Part shown: piece after piece, positions 7,181 through 14,486 of the stretch
Layout: every line of letters starts with the position of its first letter
Numbering within the stretch: the stretch's first letter is position 1
Source: Candidatus Nitrotoga sp. BS
Lineage (GTDB): Bacteria; Pseudomonadota; Gammaproteobacteria; Burkholderiales; Gallionellaceae
Length of the DNA: 42,849 nt
Assembly: GCF_927797785.1 (NCBI RefSeq)
Contig: NZ_CAKMLL010000088.1
Location: 1 to 42,849 of the forward strand
Reading direction: 5' to 3'
Translations under genes and position numbers: made by a program
The notes under the pieces: model-generated
What the model saw: the letters and a program-made list of their open reading frames with translations, nothing else
What the model was told of the DNA's origin: nothing
The model's database searches: none

Positions 7181-8590
7181 ATGATTCTTAAGTATTTGTT
7201 TGCAAAAAATGAGGCTATCCCGGTTGGTTCGGCGGCAGTCTTCTTTGGTTTTTCGGCCATTGTCTGGTTTATGATCGGAACAGGATTGGGGTCGTTCAAT
7301 GCGGCTAAGCTTGCTTTTCCAGATTTTGTAACGGGGACGGAAATGTTTGCCTTCGGTCATATGCGTCAGGTGCATGTGCTTGCTGTCATTTTCGGCTGGA
7401 TTTCGATGGCGTTTGCAATGGCCATGATGTATATCACCCCGATATTGGGGAACACTAGGCTGTGGTCAGAGAAGCTTGGTTTGTGGAATTGCATGATGTG
7501 GAATATCTCTCTGCTTATGGGTTTGTCCCTAATGTGGATGGGTGTAACCTCTGGGCGTGAGTATTCTGACTTTCCATGGCCACTGGATCTTGCTGTTGCC
7601 GCATTTATATCTATTCCTTTGGCGGTTAATGTATGGATGACCATAATAAAACGACGCACTCAAGGGATTTATACGACCAATTGGTTTTTTGCAGCCTCAA
7701 CTTTCATGTTGATAATTGTATTTTTGGTAGGAAATCTTCCAGAATATTTTCACCTAACTGGATTGACCGAGGCATACATGACGTGGTGGTTTGCGCATAA
7801 CGTCCTGGGGTTGTGGATTACTCCTGTGGCTGCAGCGATTGCCTATTACGTCATTCCAAAGGTGACGGGTAATCCGTTGTATTCGCATCGTATTGGTCAC
7901 TTGCACTTTTGGTCGATAGTTGTGTTTTACTCAACTCCTGCTGCGCATCATTTGATGTCGGCGCCCTTGCCAGAGTGGCTAAAATCATTCGCTTCGGTGG
8001 AGGGTGTTCTGATTTTGGTGCCAGCCATAGCATTTGTGTCGAACATACTTTTGACCATGCAGGGCAAATGGAATATGTTTGTCGAGAACCTTGAGGTGCG
8101 CTTTACCGTGGTTGGTGTATTGTTGGCTATTCCACTTAATATGCAGGGTGGCTTTCAGCAAACTCGTTCTATCAACTGGTACATTCACGGAACAGGGTGG
8201 ATGGTGGCGCACGCGCATCTTGCTTTGCTTGGGTTCTCGACGTTTCTTGAGGCTGCGGCCGTTTATCTTGGTCTGCAAACACTCATGAAGCGCAAGTTGT
8301 ATTCGCTGACTTTAGGTAATCTGCATTTCTGGTTATTGTTGATCGGATTTAGTACATACTGGATATCAATGACGATTGCTGGGTTAATTCAAGGTGCTGG
8401 AAAGATATATGAAGTACCATACATTGATGTCGTGATTGCTGAGCATCCTTATATGATAGCTCGGTGGTTGGGCGGAACTATGGTGTTTTCCTCAACCATT
8501 CTTTGGTTATACAATATGTGGATGACTGCGCGCGAAGGTACTGTTATTCCGGCTGGACGTATGCCACACGAATTGGCGTACGAGCGTTAA
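7181..8590 (+). CDS. Catalytic subunit I of a C-type (cbb3-like) heme-copper oxidase
   Basis: The 469-residue protein has about twelve helices and every ligand expected of CcoN: His65 (low-spin heme), His206, His256 and His257 (copper B), His344 (high-spin heme) and His346 (low-spin heme). Tyr250, six residues before the His pair, matches the cross-linked active-site tyrosine. This argues for oxygen reduction and against a nitric oxide reductase, which lacks that tyrosine. Gln322 stands where I recall a conserved glutamate in CcoN, and Ala316 where a tyrosine is usual, so proton entry may differ. ATG 7181 is chosen over 7166 because GAGGAG lies six bases upstream of it. The CcoO-like gene follows 35 bases later. 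Confidence 0.85.
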   Translation: MILKYLFAKNEAIPVGSAAVFFGFSAIVWFMIGTGLGSFNAAKLAFPDFVTGTEMFAFGHMRQVHVLAVIFGWISMAFAMAMMYITPILGNTRLWSEKLGLWNCMMWNISLLMGLSLMWMGVTSGREYSDFPWPLDLAVAAFISIPLAVNVWMTIIKRRTQGIYTTNWFFAASTFMLIIVFLVGNLPEYFHLTGLTEAYMTWWFAHNVLGLWITPVAAAIAYYVIPKVTGNPLYSHRIGHLHFWSIVVFYSTPAAHHLMSAPLPEWLKSFASVEGVLILVPAIAFVSNILLTMQGKWNMFVENLEVRFTVVGVLLAIPLNMQGGFQQTRSINWYIHGTGWMVAHAHLALLGFSTFLEAAAVYLGLQTLMKRKLYSLTLGNLHFWLLLIGFSTYWISMTIAGLIQGAGKIYEVPYIDVVIAEHPYMIARWLGGTMVFSSTILWLYNMWMTAREGTVIPAGRMPHELAYER

Positions 8591-8625
8591 TCCTAAACAT
8601 TAAGCCAGAATATGGGGAGTAAACT

Positions 8626-9588
8626 ATGAATTTTAGAGAGTATAAAATAGGTTCAAGGATGTTTGGTGCGGCATTCGCATTGTCAATGAGTATAACCTTG
8701 CTTTTCCCAAGTTACGATCTTGCAGCTTCAGTGGTTTCTGAGGTCGGCTTGGATAAGCAGCTGACTTCAGGGTGGGATTCGGGTTGGCAGATTAAGGATC
8801 CTTGGCTGGATGGCTTGAACAAGCCATTGAAGGTGCTGGTTAGAAAAGACCCAAAGACTGGTGAGCCGATGGAGCCAGTATATGCATATGTATATACTGC
8901 GGGAACGTCATTGCCGAATGGGGTGAAGCATCATCATAATCTGGGTCTAGGTGTCGAGGAGCTGAGTCTTAACCAGGGCCGAATAAAAGAGGCAAAAATT
9001 GAGGATGGTGCCGTATTCCTGATTAAGGCAAGTGACAAGTTGCTGGATTTCGAGGACAAGCCGCTGCATTACATAGAAAATGCGACAGCCACAAAAGGCT
9101 GGGCTCCAGATGCGGTATTAAAACAGGCAGCAGACTCGGATATATTGCACGCTGGAGCTGGGAAAACCATGTTTGTACGAGAGGGTTGCTGGTGGTGTCA
9201 TACATTATTACCTGAGCAAACACAAGATTGGCAAGTATTTGGCGCTCCCCCTATGTTGGGTGATTTTAATGGTGAATCTCCAACAGCATTTGGATCTGAC
9301 CGCAAGGGACCAGATTTATTACATGTCGGTTCACGCAATGCATCTAGAGAGTGGATGATGCTGCATTTCTTTAATCCTCGGTTAGTGCAGCCACATTCCA
9401 TCATGCCGCGTTTTGATTACTTGTGGGGTGAGGTAGACGCAGACGGCAAGAAAATTGATTTCAAAAAATGGCGTTCTGAGTACGATGAATACCGAGAAGG
9501 AAAAATCACTACGCCTCCTGACGTGCCAATGTACGCTAAGGATAGCGAAATTCGGAACTTGATTGATTTTGTTGTGAATCTGAAATAG
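8626..9588 (+). CDS. CcoO-like monoheme cytochrome c subunit with an inserted domain
   Basis: The 320-residue protein has an N-terminal membrane anchor (about 12-35) and a cytochrome c domain with REGCWWCH (CWWCH at 188-192). A GPDLLHVGSR segment and SIMPRF follow, with Met260 the likely axial ligand; this is the order seen in CcoO (EGCxxCH, GPDLxxVG, NMP). In ordinary CcoO the heme site lies roughly 60-80 residues from the start. Here about 110 extra residues, probably beta-rich and containing a KHHHN motif, separate the anchor from the heme domain. It should pass electrons to the CcoN-like subunit encoded just upstream. Confidence 0.8.
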   Translation: MNFREYKIGSRMFGAAFALSMSITLLFPSYDLAASVVSEVGLDKQLTSGWDSGWQIKDPWLDGLNKPLKVLVRKDPKTGEPMEPVYAYVYTAGTSLPNGVKHHHNLGLGVEELSLNQGRIKEAKIEDGAVFLIKASDKLLDFEDKPLHYIENATATKGWAPDAVLKQAADSDILHAGAGKTMFVREGCWWCHTLLPEQTQDWQVFGAPPMLGDFNGESPTAFGSDRKGPDLLHVGSRNASREWMMLHFFNPRLVQPHSIMPRFDYLWGEVDADGKKIDFKKWRSEYDEYREGKITTPPDVPMYAKDSEIRNLIDFVVNLK

Positions 9589-9606
9589 TTTAAGGGGGGC
9601 GATGAT

Positions 9607-10272
9607 ATGACTTGGGTATTTGATAAGCCGCTGCATACTTTGACGCACGAAGAGACAGTACAGAAAAGTATTCGTCTTTGGGAAGCTGAGGATCTTGGCG
9701 GTATGACAGAGGATAACAACCGGTTGCCGGTGCCAGTTGTAATTCTTGTTTTGCTAACAGTTGCAACCGCTTTTTTGACTACAATACCGCTTTGGGGGCA
9801 GCGCCCGACTGCTGCGATCTATGCTGAATACATTAAAGTAATGGACACACCTGAAATTCTGGCAATTCAAGAGGCTCAGGGTGATGCAGCAGCTATGAAG
9901 CGCATTGTTGAAATTAACAAAGGCAGTGAGTTCATAGCTGCGCAAGGTCGACATCCAGTTACTATGGATGACTTGCGTATTTTGAAGCCACAAATAGAGG
10001 CGGTAATGGAGCTTCCGGCGGTAGATCTTAAGGATTATACAGTTGTAGGGCCAATAGTAAAAATTGCTAATTTTGAAGGTAATTTTCGTCCAAACGGTAA
10101 GCGGGTTCGGCAGCAGCCGTGGTGGGATAAGGGATTCCTGATTGACGTATTTTATCTTTCGATGTTCTTTATTGGAGTAACAGTTACTGTGAAGCGGTTG
10201 CCTGCGTACCACTGGCAGCCACGTCATCACGACGCTGACCCACGCCACGGCGATAGACGTCATAAGCCTTAA
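9607..10272 (+). CDS. Two-helix membrane protein with large periplasmic loop
   Basis: The 221-residue product has a helix at about 41-61 ending in PLWGQRP, a loop of about 105 residues, and PWWDKGF leading into a second helix (about 179-198), then a His-rich tail. The protein at 18447 has the same frame (PFWGLRP, PWVDWGF, two helices) without the loop, so the two are paralogues and the loop is an insertion. I do not know the family. A place in the oxidase complex is inferred from the position 18 bases after the CcoO-like gene. The ATG follows a run of six G residues. Confidence 0.65.
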   Translation: MTWVFDKPLHTLTHEETVQKSIRLWEAEDLGGMTEDNNRLPVPVVILVLLTVATAFLTTIPLWGQRPTAAIYAEYIKVMDTPEILAIQEAQGDAAAMKRIVEINKGSEFIAAQGRHPVTMDDLRILKPQIEAVMELPAVDLKDYTVVGPIVKIANFEGNFRPNGKRVRQQPWWDKGFLIDVFYLSMFFIGVTVTVKRLPAYHWQPRHHDADPRHGDRRHKP

Positions 10273-10299
10273 TTTTAAATTACATTACGGAGGTAACAG

Positions 10300-10434
10300 A
10301 TGATAGATTATGATTATGGCCCTACATGTTTTATGGCGGTTGTAGCCATTGGTTTTTTTGCTCCTTATTTCTATAGTTTATTTGTGGATAATTACGATAA
10401 AAAAAATCCGCAAATTAGATCTAAAAATAACTAG
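10300..10434 (+). CDS. 44-residue single-helix membrane microprotein
   Basis: ATG 10300 follows a strong ACGGAGG site seven or so bases upstream. The product has a short N-terminus (MIDYDYGPTC), one aromatic-rich helix (about 9-29) and a charged tail. CcoQ subunits have a similar size and shape, but I see no diagnostic residue. It ends 28 bases before a strong terminator. Confidence 0.6.
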   Translation: MIDYDYGPTCFMAVVAIGFFAPYFYSLFVDNYDKKNPQIRSKNN

Positions 10435-10462
10435 GTTACGGTTTTAAGTTAAATGAATAAGG

Positions 10463-10493
10463 TATGCCGCCGTACGGGCGGCATATTCTTTTT
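10463..10493 (+). terminator. Rho-independent terminator inside the oxidase cluster
   Basis: TATGCCGCC and GGCGGCATA form a perfect nine-base stem with a five-base loop, followed by a T-rich tail (TTCTTTTT). It lies between the microprotein gene and the gene at 10515. It should end or attenuate the transcript that carries the catalytic subunits. Confidence 0.8.
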
Positions 10494-10514
10494 ACAAGGA
10501 TATATTTGGAATGA

Positions 10515-10835
10515 ATGGAGATTATTATTTATTCATTTCTTGATGCATTAAATATAGGCCGTGTCTTAAAGGTGGTAGCAGACACTGGATATTCTCCTAA
10601 ATTAGATCTAAGCATAGAAGGGATGCGCAGCCAGCAATTTAGCACGGGTGTATTTTTTTTTATGCTACTGGGTGTATTGGTATTTTCTGGCATCGTACTT
10701 ATGTTGATGTTCGGAAATCACGCACCAAAAAAAATGAGATTCGGCGAGAAAATGATGTTCAGTCTGATAATTATAGGCGTTATAGTTGCAGTCATTTTTG
10801 GCGGAATGCAAATGCTGGGCGGATATCTTTACTAA
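10515..10835 (+). CDS. 106-residue two-helix membrane protein
   Basis: Two hydrophobic helices (about 45-67 and 79-101) follow a 40-residue polar N-terminus. The link between them has the basic stretch APKKMRFGEK. I recognise no family. It is the first of seven closely spaced genes after the terminator; the ribosome site (AAGGA) is further from the start than usual. Confidence 0.6.
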   Translation: MEIIIYSFLDALNIGRVLKVVADTGYSPKLDLSIEGMRSQQFSTGVFFFMLLGVLVFSGIVLMLMFGNHAPKKMRFGEKMMFSLIIIGVIVAVIFGGMQMLGGYLY

Positions 10836-10877
10836 CTTATTTATTAGTTTGGTTCCCTAACGAAAGATGGAGAAAAC

Positions 10878-11156
10878 ATGGAAAGCTACTTGCAATCGTT
10901 GGATGATGGATGGTCTATTTACCTTTGGCTTGTTGTTGGTGGCATGATTATTATTGCTGTCATATACTGGATCAGGTGGGGAATGATGAATGAGCAGTTT
11001 GATGAAGATATCAAGTATCTAGTATTTGATGAAGGTGATAGAGATAAAATGTCACCAGAAGAGTATGCAAAAAGTCGTGAGGTAAATACCTCCCAGATGC
11101 TAAGTCGGGAGCGTGTTTTAAAGCGTCAGGAAAAAGAAAAGCATCAGAATCAATGA
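10878..11156 (+). CDS. CcoS-like oxidase assembly protein
   Basis: The 92-residue product has one helix (about 14-34), then NEQFDEDIKYLVFDEGD. This resembles the CcoS signature, a single helix followed by GQFDDLxxPAxRILFDDD. CcoS is needed to insert heme and copper into cbb3 oxidase subunit I. The C-terminal 45 charged residues are an extension beyond typical CcoS, so the call is probable, not firm. It overlaps the next gene by four bases. Confidence 0.55.
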   Translation: MESYLQSLDDGWSIYLWLVVGGMIIIAVIYWIRWGMMNEQFDEDIKYLVFDEGDRDKMSPEEYAKSREVNTSQMLSRERVLKRQEKEKHQNQ

Positions 11157-11641
11157 AACAAGGTGAAAAAATTGTTTTTGTAGTCATTGCAATTGTGGTT
11201 GTTGGTTTTATGGTGCGCAATCTTTGGCACCTCAATACTAGTAAGGAAGTCGATAAAGGTATTCCTTATTACAGCACTGCATCTGCTACCTTGGAACGCG
11301 CTGCTATGGATATTTACCGCCAGCAAAACTGTAAAAGCTGCCATTCACTGTGGACTGTGCGTGATCTTATGAAATCCGTTCCTGCCCCAATATTGGACGG
11401 TATGGGTTCATTGAGAAGTGAAGACTGGTTTTACCAGTATTTTTCAGCTATAAATCCACAAGCGATTCTACAATCTCGCTTAAAGAAAGAATATCAAATG
11501 CCATCTTATGCGCAACTGCCGGAAAGTGATCGACGACTTCTGGCACGTTATATGTCAAGCCTGAAGGTTCAAGATTGGTATCTTGAAGAAACACGCAGAG
11601 CCGAACATGAAATACTTACCGGCCAGAAATTCCAACCATGA
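11153..11641 (+). CDS. Membrane-anchored monoheme cytochrome c
   Basis: One N-terminal helix (about 7-24) anchors a periplasmic class I cytochrome c domain with CKSCH at 60-64 and a probable Met ligand in YQMPSY. The sequence after the heme site (LDGMGS, then an aromatic helix) matches the cytochrome at 1506-2102, so the two are related. CcoP is absent, so this pair plus the diheme protein may provide the electron path. The gene overlaps both neighbours by four bases. Confidence 0.75.
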   Translation: MKQGEKIVFVVIAIVVVGFMVRNLWHLNTSKEVDKGIPYYSTASATLERAAMDIYRQQNCKSCHSLWTVRDLMKSVPAPILDGMGSLRSEDWFYQYFSAINPQAILQSRLKKEYQMPSYAQLPESDRRLLARYMSSLKVQDWYLEETRRAEHEILTGQKFQP

Positions 11642-12108
11642 GTAAATTTCCGCCCTCGACCGGAGTCCGATTTTTCAGCGGTGTTGTGGCGGTTATTATG
11701 GGTTGCGCTTTGAATTACCTCGGCGATCGTATTCTTGGAGTAAAAATTGAGTTATTTCGAGGCATTCTTGACTTCAACCGACTGTGGGTCATAGATATGT
11801 TTGTGCTACCTTTTTTTGTAGGTGTGCTGGTCGCAGTTATTTTTGGACTTGGCGGTAAATGGCTGTGTTACTTTCCTCCGTTAATAGTTAAATCTATTAG
11901 TTACTTAGAAATTATATATTTAACTGGAGTTCCGGAAGGTGCATCGTTAATGCCATTTGGCATGTGGGCTTTGTTTGTGACTGTAGTTATGACTGCGGCA
12001 GGTTTCGGTGGGGTCATGGGAGAAATCATCATAAAAAAAACTTATGGAAGAGATCCGAGCGATCTTTTATATAAGCAGAGTACCGACAATAGTGAACGTG
12101 ACATTTAG
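11638..12108 (+). CDS. Four-helix membrane protein of unknown family
   Basis: The 156-residue protein has four hydrophobic segments (about 11-30, 48-72, 84-97, 105-130) and a hydrophilic, charged C-terminus. I see no heme-ligand pattern. Its start overlaps the end of the cytochrome gene and its stop is immediately followed by the next ATG, so it is translated as part of the same unit. It is likely to be a membrane subunit of the complex. Confidence 0.6.
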   Translation: MSKFPPSTGVRFFSGVVAVIMGCALNYLGDRILGVKIELFRGILDFNRLWVIDMFVLPFFVGVLVAVIFGLGGKWLCYFPPLIVKSISYLEIIYLTGVPEGASLMPFGMWALFVTVVMTAAGFGGVMGEIIIKKTYGRDPSDLLYKQSTDNSERDI

Positions 12109-13173
12109 ATGGCTGTGACTTCAGAGCACATAAATTCATTACTTCCGACTGCAGAACTGGCACGTCGTAAACGTTACTTATTGGCAACTTTTATAATTTG
12201 TTTTGTCTTGTTAGCAATTGGGGTAACCCTGTATGTGGTGAACCAGGGATTCGACACCATGGGTGAAATGCGTTCGAGTGCAACGTATGATTTGATAGAT
12301 GAAGCATCCCATATTCGCGCAGCTGGTGAAGATCTAGCATTGCATAAAGTACATGAGGCCGAAAAAAATCATGCGGGAGGATATAGTGCTATAGAAGTTG
12401 AAAGCTTACTCTCCAAAGAGAAGTGGCTCGAAATAGATAGTATGATATTTATCCCCGAGGGAAATTTTTCCATGGGTACAAATTTAGAACGAGCAGATGC
12501 ACAAAATCGCCCACAACATACAGTAAACTTGCCCGCCTTCTGGATAGATAAATATCCTGTAACTAATGCACAATATGCCAAATTTGTAGTCGCTACTTCG
12601 CACCGTCCACCGCTGAACTGGAAGAAGGGCAAAATTCCTCAGGGAGAGGTGTTGCGCCCTGTTACCATGGTGTCTTGGTACGATGCAATGGCATACGCAA
12701 AGTGGGCTGGCAAGCGACTTCCTACTGAAGCAGAATGGGAAAAGTCAGGGCGTGGCACTGACGGTCGACGTTGGCCGTGGGGTAGTAAGATGGAACCAGA
12801 TCGGCTGAATACTTATTACAATGTGGGCTCGACATCCAACGTAAATGCTTATCTAAATGGAGCTAGTCCATATGGAGTAATGGATATGGCAGGTAACGTG
12901 AATGAGTGGACAGAGGATGATTTTACGCCTTACCCAGGAACGGACGCGCCGTCAGATTTATTCAAAGGGAAAGTTTTGCAGGCGACAAATAGTAAAGAGG
13001 TTGAAATTGTGCCAACTGGGGGAAGCTACAAAGTATTGCGTGGCGGATCATGGAAGGGGGATCCATTTTCGTCTTCAGTATTTCATCGAAATTTCGCTTT
13101 TGCAAATTATGCCTCCGATTTCTTTGGGTTCCGCTGTGCCAGTAATCTTGAGGTAAAGGTCGCAAGAAGGTGA
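12109..13173 (+). CDS. Membrane-anchored SUMF1/FGE-fold protein lacking catalytic cysteines
   Basis: The 354-residue product has one helix (about 23-45), a helical linker of about 70 residues, then a full FGE-sulfatase (SUMF1) domain from about 118. Family marks are IPEGNFSMGT, DKYPVTNAQYAKF, RPVTMVSWYDA, KRLPTEAEWEK, GNVNEWTED and VLRGGSWKGDP. True formylglycine-generating enzymes have two active-site cysteines shortly after RGGSW; here that stretch has none, so it is not an active FGE of the known kind. The domain is probably periplasmic and may act as a structural or ligand-binding subunit. The start directly follows the stop of the previous gene and the end overlaps the next. Confidence 0.8.
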   Translation: MAVTSEHINSLLPTAELARRKRYLLATFIICFVLLAIGVTLYVVNQGFDTMGEMRSSATYDLIDEASHIRAAGEDLALHKVHEAEKNHAGGYSAIEVESLLSKEKWLEIDSMIFIPEGNFSMGTNLERADAQNRPQHTVNLPAFWIDKYPVTNAQYAKFVVATSHRPPLNWKKGKIPQGEVLRPVTMVSWYDAMAYAKWAGKRLPTEAEWEKSGRGTDGRRWPWGSKMEPDRLNTYYNVGSTSNVNAYLNGASPYGVMDMAGNVNEWTEDDFTPYPGTDAPSDLFKGKVLQATNSKEVEIVPTGGSYKVLRGGSWKGDPFSSSVFHRNFAFANYASDFFGFRCASNLEVKVARR

Positions 13174-13424
13174 GAGTGCTTAAGATGTTATGGCATCTCG
13201 GAATGGTTCTTGGTCTCTCATTGCTCATGGTAAAAATGAGCTATGCAGTTGATAGCTATCGGTTTCTTCACGTTCATATTGATACTCTTTGGTATATTTT
13301 TTTATTCCTGCTGGCTATTCTTTTTGTTCCATATATTTTGATGGCAGTATTGACATGGCACTACGCGGAAAAAAAAGATAATCTGAAAGAACAGCAGGAA
13401 ATATCAGCCGAGACTGACAAATGA
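13170..13424 (+). CDS. 84-residue two-helix membrane protein
   Basis: A GTG start overlaps the SUMF1-fold gene by four bases. The product has a hydrophobic N-terminus (about 5-26, possibly a cleaved signal ending in SYA) and a second helix (about 38-62) with a charged C-terminal tail. It has two histidines in FLHVHID between them. I do not recognise it. It is tightly coupled to its neighbours. Confidence 0.6.
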   Translation: MRVLKMLWHLGMVLGLSLLMVKMSYAVDSYRFLHVHIDTLWYIFLFLLAILFVPYILMAVLTWHYAEKKDNLKEQQEISAETDK

Positions 13425-13810
13425 TGTTGAGTTCGAGGGGTGGCTCCGTTCCATATAGACTGGCATGCTGGCTGATTACAGCGGTGCTGCTTTTGCTTTG
13501 TGCGATACCAATTGCGCGAGCTGATGATAACGGCCAGAAGGGCAATAGCGCTAAGGTGATGAAAGCGTTTGAACAGCAAGCCAGTAAAAATAATATAGAT
13601 AGGCCTTTAACCATACAAAAAAAACATTTGACTATGTTTTTATTGGGCGTGCCATTGTTGATCTTGCTTCTAATTACTGGAGCGCTGGGCATCGCTATGG
13701 GTATATATGGTAAACAAGTATTTATGCTGCATATGATTTCTGCTGGACTTACCATCACACTAGCTTTTGTACACGCTATTGTGGGAGTTATCTGGTTTTA
13801 TCCTTTCTAA
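13421..13810 (+). CDS. Membrane protein with signal sequence and two His-containing helices
   Basis: The 129-residue product has an N-terminal signal (about 14-33, ending ARA), a polar stretch, and two helices (about 71-93 and 97-125). The second carries MLHMISAG and FVHAIVG, a spacing reminiscent of heme-b-binding helices in b-type cytochromes. Heme binding is not proven. It is the last gene of the tightly packed run that begins at 10515. Confidence 0.55.
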   Translation: MMLSSRGGSVPYRLACWLITAVLLLLCAIPIARADDNGQKGNSAKVMKAFEQQASKNNIDRPLTIQKKHLTMFLLGVPLLILLLITGALGIAMGIYGKQVFMLHMISAGLTITLAFVHAIVGVIWFYPF

Positions 13811-14486
13811 TTCAAAGCACTCTATGCCTCGTACTATAGTTTGTTTTAAACGCTGCACATATGCATTTGAATTATGTCTGTCTCTCTATTTACTATCTGT
13901 CTAGTGGGTTCTCAGATTAATTTGTAGTGATCGTAGATTGCATTCTCTCTCGGCTTAACAGAAGAAAGGCGTTTTCTGCAGAGTATTATTTAGGTGCAGT
14001 GCAAGTGTTGACATTATGTTCTATGTATCAGATTAATCTTAATACCAGTCGTGTTTGGCGCATAAATGTATATTTGTTTAAATTCGTGATGATATAGATA
14101 CGCCGCCGCTGCTTCGCGTACTCAGTGATGTGGGTGGCAAGTGGGTTTCGAAATCGATTAGAGCCTGTTGATACAACAAGTTGCATGCTGTACCTGAGCT
14201 TGGAGAGCTTGTTCAGTTGCGCTTGCCACTAGACATCAATGTTGTTACCAAGGGTTTCAAATACTATTGTAAAAGATTTAGGCAAGCGAATGCGGCTTCT
14301 GTGACTTCCACGGCATTCGAATCCGCATACTTGTCCCACTGTGAAAATCTAAAAATATAACAGGTTGTATGAGGTTCACTGTAAGTTACGCACATACCAC
14401 CATGTTTAATTTTAAATTAAAGTTTTATATTCAGCCCTGTTAACCGTATTTGTTTGAAATATTTTGCAGCATACCAAGGTTGATTC
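13811..14486. other. Intergenic region with a possible decayed reading frame
   Basis: About 680 bases hold no intact gene. On the plus strand the frame from about 14170 to the stop at 14358-14360 is open for some 60 codons but has no start codon or ribosome site, and its translation matches no family I know. It may be a gene remnant. No clear terminator follows the run ending at 13810. Confidence 0.35.

Noticed and set aside
7181-8590. Nitric oxide reductase catalytic subunit
   Set aside because: Tyr250 sits at the position of the oxidase cross-linked tyrosine, and the glutamates typical of NorB are not seen next to the copper-ligand histidine.
12109-13173. Active formylglycine-generating enzyme
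   Set aside because: The domain fold is present but the cysteine pair after RGGSW is absent.
14100-14170. Translation resembling the start of a 2Fe-2S oxidoreductase subunit (DTPPLLRVL)
   Set aside because: Only a few residues agree, the cluster cysteines are missing and a stop follows; chance is more likely.
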